A DNA stretch of 64,000 bases from Streptomyces aureoverticillatus (lineage in GTDB: Bacteria; Actinomycetota; Actinomycetes; Streptomycetales; Streptomycetaceae). The notes beneath the pieces are model-generated. The model worked only from the letters and a program-made list of their open reading frames with translations, was not told the origin of the DNA and did no database searches. Positions 24,644 through 33,390 of this stretch are shown in pieces. The stretch covers positions 186,001 to 250,000 of the forward strand of contig NZ_BMSY01000008.1 in NCBI RefSeq assembly GCF_014649395.1. Reading direction: 5' to 3'. The position numbers and the translations under genes were made by a program. Position 1 is the stretch's first letter, and every line of letters starts with the position of its first letter.

Positions 24644-24898
24644 ATGTTCCAGGGTGCTTCGATCGTTCAGCAGACAGGCGTGGCCCTGCTCGCCGGGGTG
24701 ACCGTCGTCTGGGCCGTCACGTTCCTGCACGTGCAGCGCCGCCGCGCGGCCGAACTCGCCGCGCCGAGCGGCCCGTTGCTGCGTTCGCTGCCGGTCCAGT
24801 CCGGGCCGCCGCGCGCGGAGTCCGTCGAGCTGACGCCGGACGAGCGCGCCGCGTTCGCCGGTCTGGTGCGGCAATTCGGCCGCGGCCGAAGGCGGTAG
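24644..24898 (+). CDS. Small single-span membrane protein, unknown
   Basis: An 84-residue protein. Residues 10-32 (TGVALLAGVTVVWAVTFLHV) form one membrane helix, followed by a basic cytoplasmic stretch (QRRRAAELAAPSG) and a C-terminal part with TPDERAAFAGLVRQFGRG. No ribosome binding site precedes ATG 24644, which fits a leaderless message. It is convergent with the DUF6227-type gene at 24905, only 6 bases apart. Function unknown. Confidence 0.65.
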   Translation: MFQGASIVQQTGVALLAGVTVVWAVTFLHVQRRRAAELAAPSGPLLRSLPVQSGPPRAESVELTPDERAAFAGLVRQFGRGRRR

Positions 24899-24904
24899 GC
24901 GCGC

Positions 24905-25678
24905 TCAGCGGGCCCTGGTCGCCGGATACGTCCGTGCCCGCCGTGCCATCGCCGCGCGCGCCGCGTGCTCGCTCGTGTACACCTCGCACATGTGCCGGCC
25001 GTCGGCCGTGGCCGTGTGCTCGACCTCCCAGAGGCTGACCTCGGAGCCGTCGAAGAGCAGGAAGGCGTGCTCGTACAGCGAGAAGCCGAGCCGGGCCTCG
25101 CCGCTGAGGCCGCTGCGGCCGAAGGCCTGCGTGATCTGGTGGGCGAACGCCGAGCGCAGCAGGCGGGCCATGTCGTCGCCGGGGTGGTCGTCGCCGACCG
25201 GGTTCTCCGCGCGGCGCAGCAGGCGGCGGGCGTGGTCGGCGGAGTCGTCCGGCACGTACGTGTGCCGGGGTTCGTCGGCCGGGAGCGGGCGCAGGACGAC
25301 GGGGGCCTCGCAGGCGGGCGTGTCCGGCGGCAGCGGCAGCCGGGCGGTGGCGACGCCGGCCTCCTCCTCGTCGAGATAGAGCTCGTACTGCGCGGCGCTG
25401 CCGGGGCCGGTGTTGTGCGCGAGCTCCCAGAGGGTGAGCACCTGGCCGTCGGTGAGCAGCCAGGTGTGCCGGTAGGTCTCGCGGTGCAGGCCGGCGCTGT
25501 GGTGCGCGGAGTGCAGCGAGCTGTCGTACGCGAGGGCGCGCTCCAGGCTCCGGATCGCCTCGTCGGGCAGGTCGAAGGAGTTCAGGGCGCGGCTGAGCAG
25601 TCGCTCGAGGTGCTCCTCGGGGGAGGCGGGCTCGGGCGACTCGGGTGGTTCATACGCTGTTTGGTACGGAACGCTCAC
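24905..25678 (-). CDS. DUF6227-like conserved Streptomyces protein
   Basis: A 257-residue protein that I recognise as an actinomycete-specific conserved family, probably DUF6227. Visible blocks: EEHLERLLSRALNSFDLPDE, YDSSLHSAHHSAGLHRETYR, HTWLLTDGQVLTLWELAHNT, and a second half echoing the first (SLYEHAFLLFDGSEVSLWEV), so the protein seems to be an internal duplication. No signal peptide. GTG 25678 is preceded by GGGGG. Function unknown. Confidence 0.75.
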   Translation of the reverse strand: MSVPYQTAYEPPESPEPASPEEHLERLLSRALNSFDLPDEAIRSLERALAYDSSLHSAHHSAGLHRETYRHTWLLTDGQVLTLWELAHNTGPGSAAQYELYLDEEEAGVATARLPLPPDTPACEAPVVLRPLPADEPRHTYVPDDSADHARRLLRRAENPVGDDHPGDDMARLLRSAFAHQITQAFGRSGLSGEARLGFSLYEHAFLLFDGSEVSLWEVEHTATADGRHMCEVYTSEHAARAAMARRARTYPATRAR

Positions 25679-25776
25679 GGATACCCCCGGATGCTTCCGG
25701 CGTCGCTGCATGTCACCTTGTGCGTGCATACCGTAGCCCCTGGGTCGGACATCATGTCCGGGAACGGGAAAACGAT

Positions 25777-25807
25777 CGGGCCGCACGGCAAGTTCCCGTG
25801 CGGCCCG
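25777..25807 (-). terminator. Terminator of the L,D-transpeptidase gene
   Basis: A perfect 12-bp stem, CGGGCCGCACGG (25777-25788) and CCGTGCGGCCCG (25796-25807) with a 7-base loop, lies 20 bases beyond the stop of the reverse-strand gene. On that strand it is followed by CGATCGTTTTC, a short T-run. Confidence 0.85.
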
Positions 25808-25827
25808 CGCCGTTGGTGCTCCTGGGG

Positions 25828-27060
25828 TCAGACGGCGCTGCCCGCGGTCCACTGGCTCCAGGACATGTTCCAGCCGTTCAGGCCGTTGTCCGGGGCGATG
25901 GTCTTGTCCGGGGAGCCCTTGACCGTCACGACGTCCCCGATGAGGGAGTTGTCGTAGAACCACTTGCCCTGGGTGGCGCCCTGCGCGCCCTGGACGTCCT
26001 GGAGGCCCACGCAGCCGTGGCTGGTGTTGGAGCTGCCGAAGATGGAGGGGGAGCTCCAGTAGTTGCCGTGGATGAAGGTGCCGGACGTCGAAAGACGCAT
26101 GGCGTGCGGCACGTCCTTGATGTCGTACTCACCGCCGAAGCCGACCGTCGAGCCGTTCATCCGCGTCTGCGTGAACTTCTCCGAGATCACCATCTGCCCG
26201 TTGTACGTGGGGTTCTCGGGGCTGCCCGCGGAGATCGGCACGGACTTGATGACCTTGCCGTCCCGCTCGACCGTCATCTTCTTGGCCTTCACGTCGACGG
26301 TGGAGACCTGCGCGCGGCCGACGGTGAACGTGACGGTCTTGTCCTGCACGCCGGTCGCGTTCGCCGCGCCCTTCACGCCGTCGAGCTCGATCTTCATGGT
26401 GACCTTGGAGCCGGCCTTCCAGTACTCCTGCGGCCGGAAGTCCAGGCGCTGGTTGCCGAACCAGTGGCCGACGACCTTCTGGCCGCTGCTGGAGCTGACC
26501 GTGATGTGCGACTGCACGGCCTTCTTGTCGGTGATCGCCTTGTCGAAGTTGAACGAGACCGGCATGCCCACGCCGACCGTGGTGCCGCCGTCGGGCGTGT
26601 ACGAACCGATGAAGCTGTTGGCGTTCGACACCGTCGTGAACGTCGCGTTCTCCGTGGCCGGGCGGCCCTCGGAGTCCTTGGCGTTCGCGGTGACCTTGTA
26701 CTTGGTGCCGCGCTCGAGCTGCGCCTTGGGCTTCCAGGTGCCGCCGTCGGCGGATATCGCCCCCTCGACCGCGGAGCCGGACGCCACGTCCGTCATCTTC
26801 ACGCTCGTGAGCTTGCCGCCCTTGACCTTCACGCCGGTGGCGTTGATCGAGGCGTCGGTCGCGCCGTCCTTGGAGGAGATCGCGATCCGCGCGCCGGACG
26901 CGTCCTTGGAGGTGCCGGACTTCTTGTCGTCCTTGGCGTCGGCGTCACCGCCGCAGGCCGTCAGGGTCAGCGCGCCGACGGCCGCGAGCGCGGCTGTCGC
27001 CAGCAGGGCCCGCCGACGGCGACGAGGCTGAGGCTGCGCTGCTATGTCCGGCGTTGTCAC
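25828..27060 (-). CDS. L,D-transpeptidase lipoprotein (Ig-like domains plus YkuD)
   Basis: A 410-residue cell-wall cross-linking enzyme. An Arg-rich start and hydrophobic stretch end in lipobox LTAC (Cys36), so it is anchored outside the membrane. Residues about 55-250 are two Ig-like domains (WKPKAQLERGTKYKVTANA; FNFDKAITDKKAVQSHITV). The YkuD catalytic domain is C-terminal: FIHGNYWSSPSIFG then SNTSHGCVGL, with catalytic Cys350 and His348. It makes 3-3 peptide cross-links in peptidoglycan, as LdtMt2 does in mycobacteria. GTG 27060 has GGAG 6 bases upstream. Confidence 0.93.
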   Translation of the reverse strand: MTTPDIAAQPQPRRRRRALLATAALAAVGALTLTACGGDADAKDDKKSGTSKDASGARIAISSKDGATDASINATGVKVKGGKLTSVKMTDVASGSAVEGAISADGGTWKPKAQLERGTKYKVTANAKDSEGRPATENATFTTVSNANSFIGSYTPDGGTTVGVGMPVSFNFDKAITDKKAVQSHITVSSSSGQKVVGHWFGNQRLDFRPQEYWKAGSKVTMKIELDGVKGAANATGVQDKTVTFTVGRAQVSTVDVKAKKMTVERDGKVIKSVPISAGSPENPTYNGQMVISEKFTQTRMNGSTVGFGGEYDIKDVPHAMRLSTSGTFIHGNYWSSPSIFGSSNTSHGCVGLQDVQGAQGATQGKWFYDNSLIGDVVTVKGSPDKTIAPDNGLNGWNMSWSQWTAGSAV

Positions 27061-27233
27061 GAGCTGCTCCAAGTACGTCGTCTGGTCCAGTACGGGTAAA
27101 GAGCGGTCCGGCGGCGGAATGGTTCCGCCGCCCCGGTGTGAAGACCGGCACACCGGGCCGCCTTGTCGACGGTAACAACCGTGGATTAAAAGGCACTTAA
27201 TGTCCCGAGTGGGCGCTCGGCGCAGAGCCAGCC

Positions 27234-28328
27234 CTATTGCGGTTGAAGGCGGTAAAGATCCCGGTATGCGTGGAATGTTCCTGCCGTCGTCTCCACCGAC
27301 TCCGCCGCGAGCAGCGCCCTGACGATCGCCCGCGTCACCATGTCCGCGCCCGCGGCCAGGACCTCGTTCAGGGCGAGCGGGTTCGCCGCGTCCAGGGCGC
27401 GGTCGCCGGTGGCCAGGGCGAACACCGTGTCGCCGTCGTTCAGCAGGTGCACCGGGCGCACGGCGCGGGCCATGCCGTCGTGCGAGGTGCCGGCGAGCTT
27501 CTGCGCCTGCGCCTTGGTCAGCCCGGCGTCGGTGGCGACGACGGCCAGCGTCGTGTTCAGCGGCGGCTGTACGTTCCGCGCCGCCGCCTCGGCCAGCCGC
27601 CGCTGCGCCGCCGCGTGCACCTCGGCCGACGGCGGCTCCACACCGCCGCCCCCGCTGTCGCCGCCGTCCCCGGCGCCCTCGAAGAACTGCCCGTACAGCA
27701 CCCCCGTCCGTGGATCCACCCCCGACCCCGCCGCGTTCGCCACGACGAGCGCCGCGACCGTGATCCCCGAGCCCAGCACCGTGCTCGCCGTGCCGACCCC
27801 GCCCTTGACCTGCCCGACCACCGCCCCCGTCCCCGCGCCGACGCCGCCCTCGGCCACCGCGTGCCCGCTCTCCCGGGCGGCCGCGTCCGCCACCGCCGCC
27901 CGCCCCATCTCCGCCCCGGGCCGCGCCCCGAACGCGCCCCCGCGCCCCAGGTCGAACACACAGGCCGCGGGCACCACCGGCACCACATGCGCCGGGTCCG
28001 GGCCGACCCGCACCCCGCGCCCCCGCTCCTCCAGCCACGCCATCACGCCGCCCGCCGCGTCCAGGCCGTACGCGCTGCCGCCCGTCAGGACGACCGCCTC
28101 CACCCGCTGCACCAGGTTGCGCGGGTCCAGCGCGTCCGTCTCCCGGGTGCCGGGGCCGCCGCCGCGCACGTCCACCGCCGCGACCGCCCCGCCCTCGGGG
28201 GCGAGCACGACCGTCGTGCCGGTGAGCCAGCCGTCACCGGTCCGCCCCGCGTGCCCGACCCGCAGCCCCGCCACATCGGTCAGCGCCCCGGCCCGCCCGG
28301 ATTCCCTCGGTACGTCACGTGTCGTCAT
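27234..28328 (-). CDS. P1 family (S58) aminopeptidase
   Basis: A 364-residue N-terminal nucleophile hydrolase of the DmpA/P1 family. N-terminal block LTDVAGLRVGHAGR and GTTVVLAPEGG; then VEAVVLTGGSAYGLDAAGGV; the autocleavage region lies at NVQPPLNTTLAVVATDAGLT, where the precursor is cut and a Thr becomes the nucleophile. A Gly/Ser-rich insert (GAGDGGDSGGGG) is just upstream. Family members remove N-terminal residues from peptides or D-amino-acid amides. ATG 28328 lies 99 bases from the LtrA stop, on the same strand. Confidence 0.87.
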   Translation of the reverse strand: MTTRDVPRESGRAGALTDVAGLRVGHAGRTGDGWLTGTTVVLAPEGGAVAAVDVRGGGPGTRETDALDPRNLVQRVEAVVLTGGSAYGLDAAGGVMAWLEERGRGVRVGPDPAHVVPVVPAACVFDLGRGGAFGARPGAEMGRAAVADAAARESGHAVAEGGVGAGTGAVVGQVKGGVGTASTVLGSGITVAALVVANAAGSGVDPRTGVLYGQFFEGAGDGGDSGGGGVEPPSAEVHAAAQRRLAEAAARNVQPPLNTTLAVVATDAGLTKAQAQKLAGTSHDGMARAVRPVHLLNDGDTVFALATGDRALDAANPLALNEVLAAGADMVTRAIVRALLAAESVETTAGTFHAYRDLYRLQPQ

Positions 28329-28427
28329 GCGGCATGCGTATCACGCGAGTTGCCGGCCCGGACCGCGCAGGCCACCGTGCGACGGACGCCCCTCCCTCTC
28401 GCGTCTCGGCCCTGCGCGCCGCCCGCC

Positions 28428-29639
28428 TCACGCCGACTCGGCCCGGATCATCCGCGACGTCAGCGTCACCCCCGTCACCACCGCCAGCGCCGCGACGATC
28501 CCCGCCGCGAGCACCGCCCAGCGTCCCGCGAACGTGCACGCCAGGACCGCCAACGCCGTCACCGGCAGCACCAGTTGCTGCGCGAGCCCGACCTTGAAGA
28601 ACCGCGAGTGCAGCGCCCACACCGTGAACAGATACACCGCCCCCGGGATCGTCACCGCCGCCGACGCCGCCGTCTCCGAGATGTGCGCCTTGCCCACGGC
28701 CTGCTCCACCGCGACCTCGATCCCCGCCCCGATCGCCGCCGCCGACGCGAAGATCAAATAGTGGCCGTATCCCCACAGGAACGCCTGTCTGTTGGAGCGC
28801 AGATGGCCATGGATCGGCACCACGAAGTAGATCCACCAGGCGGCGAAGACGAGGAGGAGCCCGCCCGTGGCGATCGGAAGGAGCTCGCCGAGCGCGTCGT
28901 TCTCGTCGATGCCCGACTTCACCGCGACCGTCGCCGCGGCGATCGTCTCGCCGAGCACGATGATCGTGAAGAGGCCGTACCGCTCGGAGATGTGGTGCGG
29001 GTGCCAGGGCGTCGTCCTGGCCCGCTCCGCCCACGTCGGCACCGCCATCTCGACGATCGCCATCACCAGGAACGTCCACGCCCGCGCCCCCTCCGGCAGG
29101 ACGAGGACACCCAGCCAGCCCACCTGGCACAGCGCGACCCCGCCCGCGTACCGCAACGCCGTGCGCCGCTCCGCCCCCGTCGTCGAGGCCGCCGCCCGCA
29201 GCCACTGCGTGATCAGCGCGAGCCGCATGATCAGGTAGCCGAGCCAGACGACCAGGAACTCGTGATCCTGGAAGGCCTTCGAGACCCCCGCCGCGAGCAC
29301 CAGGACACCGGCGATCTGGACGAGCGTCACCACGCGGTAGAGCGTGTCGTCGTTGTCGTAGGCCGACGCGAACCAGGTGAAGTTCATCCACGCCCACCAC
29401 ATCGCGAAGAACACCATCGCGTAGTCGAGGACGCCCTCGCCCGCATGCCCCTCCGCGACCGCGTGCACCAGCTCCACGCCGGCCTGCGCCACCGCGACCA
29501 CGAAACACAGGTCGAAGAAGAGCTCCAGCGGTGTCGCGGCGCGGTGCTCCTCCTCCCGGCCGCGGGCGACCATCGGCCGCAGTGGGGGAGGAGGGGCGGG
29601 CGGGGCGGAAGCGCCGGAAGGGGGAGGTGTCGACGTCAT
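28428..29639 (-). CDS. Low-temperature-requirement A (LtrA) family membrane protein
   Basis: A 403-residue polytopic membrane protein with about 11-12 helices. The family signature TPLELFFDLCFVVAVAQAG lies at residues 35-53 and ERYGLFTIIVLGETIAAATV near the middle. The first 25 residues are proline-rich (PPAPPPPLRP). LtrA was linked to growth of Listeria at low temperature; its biochemical role is unknown. Upstream of S58 peptidase on the same strand and divergent from the small gene at 29786. Confidence 0.9.
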   Translation of the reverse strand: MTSTPPPSGASAPPAPPPPLRPMVARGREEEHRAATPLELFFDLCFVVAVAQAGVELVHAVAEGHAGEGVLDYAMVFFAMWWAWMNFTWFASAYDNDDTLYRVVTLVQIAGVLVLAAGVSKAFQDHEFLVVWLGYLIMRLALITQWLRAAASTTGAERRTALRYAGGVALCQVGWLGVLVLPEGARAWTFLVMAIVEMAVPTWAERARTTPWHPHHISERYGLFTIIVLGETIAAATVAVKSGIDENDALGELLPIATGGLLLVFAAWWIYFVVPIHGHLRSNRQAFLWGYGHYLIFASAAAIGAGIEVAVEQAVGKAHISETAASAAVTIPGAVYLFTVWALHSRFFKVGLAQQLVLPVTALAVLACTFAGRWAVLAAGIVAALAVVTGVTLTSRMIRAESA

Positions 29640-29773
29640 GGGGCAAGGACAGCAGAGCCCGGCGGCCCCTCGGCCCTGGTCGGGCCGTGTCGGGGCGGGA
29701 GCACCCGGGTGGGCGGTGGGCGCCCCCGGTCCACGGTGGCTCTTCCGACGGCTCCGGCCGCGCCCGGCGGACG

Positions 29774-29785
29774 TACCCTGGAAGC
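29774..29785 (+). promoter_or_regulatory. Candidate leaderless promoter of the 72-residue protein gene
   Basis: TACCCT at 29774-29779 ends 6 bases before ATG 29786 and no ribosome binding site is present. The -35 element is not clear. Confidence 0.35.
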
Positions 29786-30004
29786 ATGAGCACCGCCCCC
29801 GCCCCCGAACCGCGCGATCCGAAGGACGCGAAGCCCCGGCAGGCCGCCAAGAAGCCGGCCGGCGCCCTGGTCTTCGACGACCCGCTGTCGCAGCAGTCTT
29901 CGGACGATACGGACCGTGGGTGGGGTGAGCGGCCGACGGCGGCCGGCGACAGCGCCGCCGACCTCGCCCGCTTCCTGGACGAGAAGCCGCCCCACCACCT
30001 CTGA
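29786..30004 (+). CDS. Small conserved Streptomyces protein, unknown
   Basis: A 72-residue, hydrophilic and likely disordered protein. It starts MSTAPAPEPRDPKDAKPRQA, then GALVFDDPLSQQSSDDTDRG and WGE, and ends SAADLARFLDEKPPHHL. The FDDPLxxQSSDDTDRGWGE motif and the PPHHL end look familiar from small conserved actinomycete proteins, so I take it as real. No membrane segment. Function unknown. Confidence 0.75.
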   Translation: MSTAPAPEPRDPKDAKPRQAAKKPAGALVFDDPLSQQSSDDTDRGWGERPTAAGDSAADLARFLDEKPPHHL

Positions 30005-30041
30005 GCCCATCTGGGCAGCCGCGCCCCGGCCCACTCCCGGG

Positions 30042-30176
30042 CCACCGCGTCGCGGGCCCACCCCCGGGCCACCGCGTCGCGGGCCCGCGCTCGGGCTACC
30101 GCGTCGCGGGCCCGCGCTCGGGCTACCGCGTCGCGGGCCCGCGCTCCGGCTACCGCGTCGCGGGCCCACCCCCGCG
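30042..30176. repeat. Five tandem 27-bp repeats after mscL
   Basis: Copies start at 30042, 30069, 30096, 30123 and 30150 and read C(C/T)ACCGCGTCGCGGGCCC followed by nine variable bases. A sixth, diverged unit begins at 30177 with CTACTGCGTCGAG, which is the stop codon and last codons of mscL. The array therefore looks copied from the mscL 3' end. Each unit contains a GC palindrome (CGGGCCCG-like). Confidence 0.88.
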
Positions 30177-30800
30177 CTACTGCGTCGAGCCGCCCGGCCT
30201 GGCCTCGCCACCGGGCCCACCGAGTCCACCAGGCCCACCGAGTCCACCAGGCCCACCGGGTCCACCAGTGGACCCGGAACCGCCACCGGTCCCGGAATCG
30301 CCGCCGGTCCCCGTACCGCCGCCGCCCGGCCGGTCCCCGTCGCCCGAGCCGCGCTGGGCGACCAGCACGTCGCGGATCTCCTTGAGCACCTCCAGCTCGG
30401 AGATCTCGATGACCTCCTGTGTGCCTTCCTTCGCCGCCCGTCGCGCGGCCTGCCTGGCCAGGTACTTCGCCATCGGCATGACCATCAGGAAGTAGACGAC
30501 CGCGGCGGTGATCACGAAGCTGAGGGTGGCGCTGAGCACCGTGCCCCACAAGATCGGGATGCCGCTGACGGCCTCGCCGTTCTTCACCACGCACGGTGCC
30601 TTCAGGCAGGAGCTGTAGTGGTCGAGATCCTTGGTGCCCAGGGCGCCGACCAGCGGGTTGATGACGCCCTTCACCACCGCGTTCACGATGTTCGTGAACG
30701 CGGCGCCGATGACCACCGCGACCGCCAGATCGACGACATTGCCGCGCATCAGGAAGGCCTTGAAGCCCTGCCAGACGCCCGGATCCCTCTTCTCGCTCAC
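30177..30800 (-). CDS. mscL: Large-conductance mechanosensitive channel MscL
   Basis: A 207-residue channel that opens under membrane tension and releases solutes. Pore helix TM1 is FLMRGNVVDLAVAVVIGAAF, TM2 is WGTVLSATLSFVITAAVVYF, and the C-terminal helix ends near LKEIRDVLVAQRG. The usual MscL is about 130-150 residues; here a Gly/Pro tail of about 50 residues with GGPGGLGGPGGLGG repeats is added, coded by tandem 18-bp units near 30200-30260. GTG 30800 is preferred over GTG 30803 for spacing to AAAGG. Confidence 0.93.
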   Translation of the reverse strand: MSEKRDPGVWQGFKAFLMRGNVVDLAVAVVIGAAFTNIVNAVVKGVINPLVGALGTKDLDHYSSCLKAPCVVKNGEAVSGIPILWGTVLSATLSFVITAAVVYFLMVMPMAKYLARQAARRAAKEGTQEVIEISELEVLKEIRDVLVAQRGSGDGDRPGGGGTGTGGDSGTGGGSGSTGGPGGPGGLGGPGGLGGPGGEARPGGSTQ

Positions 30801-30965
30801 CACTGAGCCTTTCGTTGCATGTGCGGATTGTGCGGCAAACCGCCTTGCAACCTACGGCAGCGCGTGGCAGCCCTGTCCAATTCGATAACGCGAATGAGCG
30901 ACTTGACATCCGATCAGCTGTTGCGCAAATGCCCTGGTCCGGTGGGCGGGCCCGCGTCGTCCCCC

Positions 30966-31682
30966 TCATCGCAGCGTCACCGCCAGGCGTGCGGTCGCGC
31001 TCGCTCCGGCCAGTCGGGCCGCCGTCGCCCGCGGCACCGAGAGGACGACCAGGGCCCCGCCCTCGACCGCGCTGTCGGGCGACTCCGGCACCTCGGACAC
31101 CCGCGCCCCGGCGGCGACCACCCGCGTCGTCGCCCCGCCCGCCGCGCCGCCACCCGCCGCGCTGCCGTCCGCCGCCACGACGTCCACCCGGTCACCCGGC
31201 CGCAGCAGCTTCACCGTCGCCGCGTCCGCGATCCGCACCGGTGCCGTCACCAACCGCCCGGCGCGCCTCGGCCGTTGGCTCACCCCGTTGCCCTCGCCGC
31301 CGTCGCCGCCCCGCTCCGCGGCCATGGCCGCCGCCGAATCCCGCGGCCGTGCCTGCCCGGGCTCGGGCGGGCCCGCGGCCGCGAGCGCGGCGGCGGTCAT
31401 CGCGAGGCCCGCGGCCATCGCCCGCCTGCGGTGCCGCATCAGCCGCCGCAGACGCCGGCGTCCGCCGCGCACGTGCAACGGGGAGAAGTGCGGCACCTGG
31501 CAGGGCGGCGGCGCACCACTGCCCCCGCTGCCACCCGAGCCCCCACCTCCGCCGCCAACCGGGGCCCGACCTCCGCTACCACCCGAGGCCCGACCTCCGC
31601 CGCCCGGGCCCCCGCCGGTCACCGGCAAGTACCGCTCCCCAGAGCCTCCTTGAGAAGCCGTACGTGAAGGAACGCGTGCCAT
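30966..31682 (-). CDS. SAF/RcpC-domain protein with low-complexity head
   Basis: A 238-residue protein. The first 55 residues are Gly/Pro/Ser-rich (GGGPGGGGRASGGSGG), followed by CQVPHFSPLHVRGGRRRLRR, a membrane helix (MAAGLAMTAAALAAAG) and a C-terminal SAF/RcpC-like beta domain (RLVTAPVRIADAATVKLL, RPGDRVDVVAADG, LVVLSVPRATAARLAG). Such domains occur in CpaB-type pilus assembly and flagellar proteins. No pilus genes are nearby. ATG 31682 has only a weak GGCGGTGG upstream. It lies 165 bases upstream of mscL on the same strand. Confidence 0.75.
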   Translation of the reverse strand: MARVPSRTASQGGSGERYLPVTGGGPGGGGRASGGSGGRAPVGGGGGGSGGSGGSGAPPPCQVPHFSPLHVRGGRRRLRRLMRHRRRAMAAGLAMTAAALAAAGPPEPGQARPRDSAAAMAAERGGDGGEGNGVSQRPRRAGRLVTAPVRIADAATVKLLRPGDRVDVVAADGSAAGGGAAGGATTRVVAAGARVSEVPESPDSAVEGGALVVLSVPRATAARLAGASATARLAVTLR

Positions 31683-31925
31683 GACGACCACCGCCTGCCG
31701 TGAGAAGTGAGAAGTGAGAAGTGAGAAGTAAGGAGGGAAGAGTGAGGAGTTCGGATCCAGGTCCGGACTCCGTTTCCGTTCCGTCCGTTCAGTTCAGTTC
31801 TCACGATGCAGGCCCATGCCCCGACCCCGCTGAGCCCCGTGCACTACTCGCCGGTTGTGGACAACTCCCTCACCCGAAGGGAAAGCTCCGCCCGCCGCTG
31901 TCCGGCCCGCCGGTAGCCGGGACAG

Positions 31926-32777
31926 CTACGGCAGCCGAATCCCCGTCTCCATCCCGCCCAGCGCCCCCACGCACAGACAGTCCCGCTCCTCGTTCGCCGG
32001 CAGCCCCGCCACCGCGTCGAACAGGACCGCCCGCAGCCGGTCCACATTCGCGGCGAAGACCCGCATGACCTCTTGGTGCGAGACCCCCTCGCCGGACTCG
32101 GCGCCCGCGTCCAGGTCCGTGACCAGGGCCAACGACGCGTAGCAGAGCTCCAGTTCGCGGGCGAGGATCGCTTCGGGGTGGCCGGTCATGCCGACCACGG
32201 ACCAGCCTTGCGCCGCGTACCAGCGCGACTCGGCGCGGGTCGAGAAGCGCGGCCCCTCGATCACCACGAGCGTGCCGCCGTCGACCGGCTCCCAGTCCCG
32301 GCCGCGCGCGGCCTTGAGCCCGGCGGCGCGCCCAGCCGGGCAGTAGGGGTCGGCCAGCGACACGTGCACGACGTTCGGCGTGCTGCCGTCGGCCAGCGGC
32401 AGCCCGTCGAAGTAGGTCTGCGGGCGTCCCGTCGTGCGGTCCACGAGTTGGTCGGGCACCAGCAGTGTGCCGGGTCCGTACTCGGGCCGCAGCCCGCCCA
32501 CGGCGCACGGGGCGAGCACCTGGCGCACGCCGACGGAGCGCAGCGCCCACAGGTTGGCGCGGTAGTTGATGCGGTGCGGCGGCAGATGGTGGCCGCGGCC
32601 GTGCCGGGGCAGGAACGCGACCCGCCGGCCCGCGATCTCGCCGAGGAACAGGGAGTCGCTCGGGGAGCCGTACGGGGTGTCGACGTGCACTTCGGTGACG
32701 TCGTCGAGGAAGGAGTAGAAGCCGGAGCCGCCGATGACGCCGATCTCGGCCTGCGTCGCGTTCGCCGTGTTCACCAT
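31926..32777 (-). CDS. mtnP: S-methyl-5'-thioadenosine phosphorylase
   Basis: A 283-residue purine phosphorylase of the MTAP type, which splits methylthioadenosine with phosphate to adenine and methylthioribose 1-phosphate in methionine salvage. Seen: IGVIGGSGFYSFLD at the start, phosphate-binding RHGRGHHLPPHRINYRAN, VVIEGPRFSTRAESRWY, SVVGMTGHPEAILAREL and LVTDLDAG. The GHPE and DLDAG motifs place it with MTAP, though 5'-deoxyadenosine or inosine may also be substrates in this clade. ATG 32777 has no clear ribosome site; TACTGT ends 7 bases before it. Confidence 0.88.
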   Translation of the reverse strand: MVNTANATQAEIGVIGGSGFYSFLDDVTEVHVDTPYGSPSDSLFLGEIAGRRVAFLPRHGRGHHLPPHRINYRANLWALRSVGVRQVLAPCAVGGLRPEYGPGTLLVPDQLVDRTTGRPQTYFDGLPLADGSTPNVVHVSLADPYCPAGRAAGLKAARGRDWEPVDGGTLVVIEGPRFSTRAESRWYAAQGWSVVGMTGHPEAILARELELCYASLALVTDLDAGAESGEGVSHQEVMRVFAANVDRLRAVLFDAVAGLPANEERDCLCVGALGGMETGIRLP

Positions 32778-32833
32778 GGCCAGCACAGTAGTAGGGCCGG
32801 AAAACGCACAGTAGGAGGACCGGAAAACGGCAA

Positions 32834-32857
32834 GGAGGCCGCCCGCGCGCGGCCTCC
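32834..32857 (-). terminator. Terminator of fmdB
   Basis: A perfect 9-bp stem, GGAGGCCGC, loop CCGCGC, GCGGCCTCC. On the minus strand it is followed by TTGCCGTTTTCC. It lies between the fmdB stop at 33036 and the mtnP start. Confidence 0.75.
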
Positions 32858-33035
32858 ACGAACGCCCGCACACCAGCCGCGCCGCCGCCTCCGCGGACGC
32901 CGAGAACCCCGCCGTCGTACGACAGCGGGGTCCCGGAGAGAACTGGATGGAGTCCCGGAAGCAGCCGGGTCCCGTGAGTCGCCTGGTCAGGCGGCTCCAG
33001 GGGGCCGGGTCAGGCGGCAGCCCCAGAGGGCCGGC

Positions 33036-33380
33036 TCAGGCAGCCGAGGAGCTGGTCGACGAACCGGCCGACGACGAGGAGGAACTCGACGACGAAGCAG
33101 AGGCCGACGAAGACGAAGAAGAGGCCGACGAAGAACCGGCCGGCGACTTCGCGTCCGCCGACTTCGACGCGGAGGCCGACGCCGGCGAGCTGCTCGACGA
33201 CGAGCCGCGGCTGTCGTTGCGGTAGAAGCCGGAGCCCTTGAAGACGATGCCGACCGCCGAGAACACCTTCTTGAGGCGTCCGTCGCAGCTCGGGCACACG
33301 GTCAGGGCGTCGTCGGTGAACTTCTGCACCGCCTCGAGGCCCTCGCCGCACTCGGTGCACTGGTACTGGTACGTCGGCAC
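33036..33380 (-). CDS. FmdB-type zinc ribbon protein with serine-rich tail
   Basis: A 114-residue protein. Residues 1-45 are the FmdB zinc ribbon: MPTYQYQCTECGEG and TVCPSCDGRLKKVFS, giving a CxxC...CxxC zinc site, then GIVFKGSGFYRNDSRG. From residue 58 on it is almost only Ser and Ala (tracts of up to nine Ser), likely disordered. GTG 33380 has AGGAGG 6-7 bases upstream, and that site overlaps a CIRCE element, so the heat-shock repressor HrcA probably controls it. The molecular role of the family is uncertain. Confidence 0.9.
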   Translation of the reverse strand: MPTYQYQCTECGEGLEAVQKFTDDALTVCPSCDGRLKKVFSAVGIVFKGSGFYRNDSRGSSSSSSPASASASKSADAKSPAGSSSASSSSSSASASSSSSSSSSAGSSTSSSAA

Positions 33381-33390
33381 TTGCTTCCTC

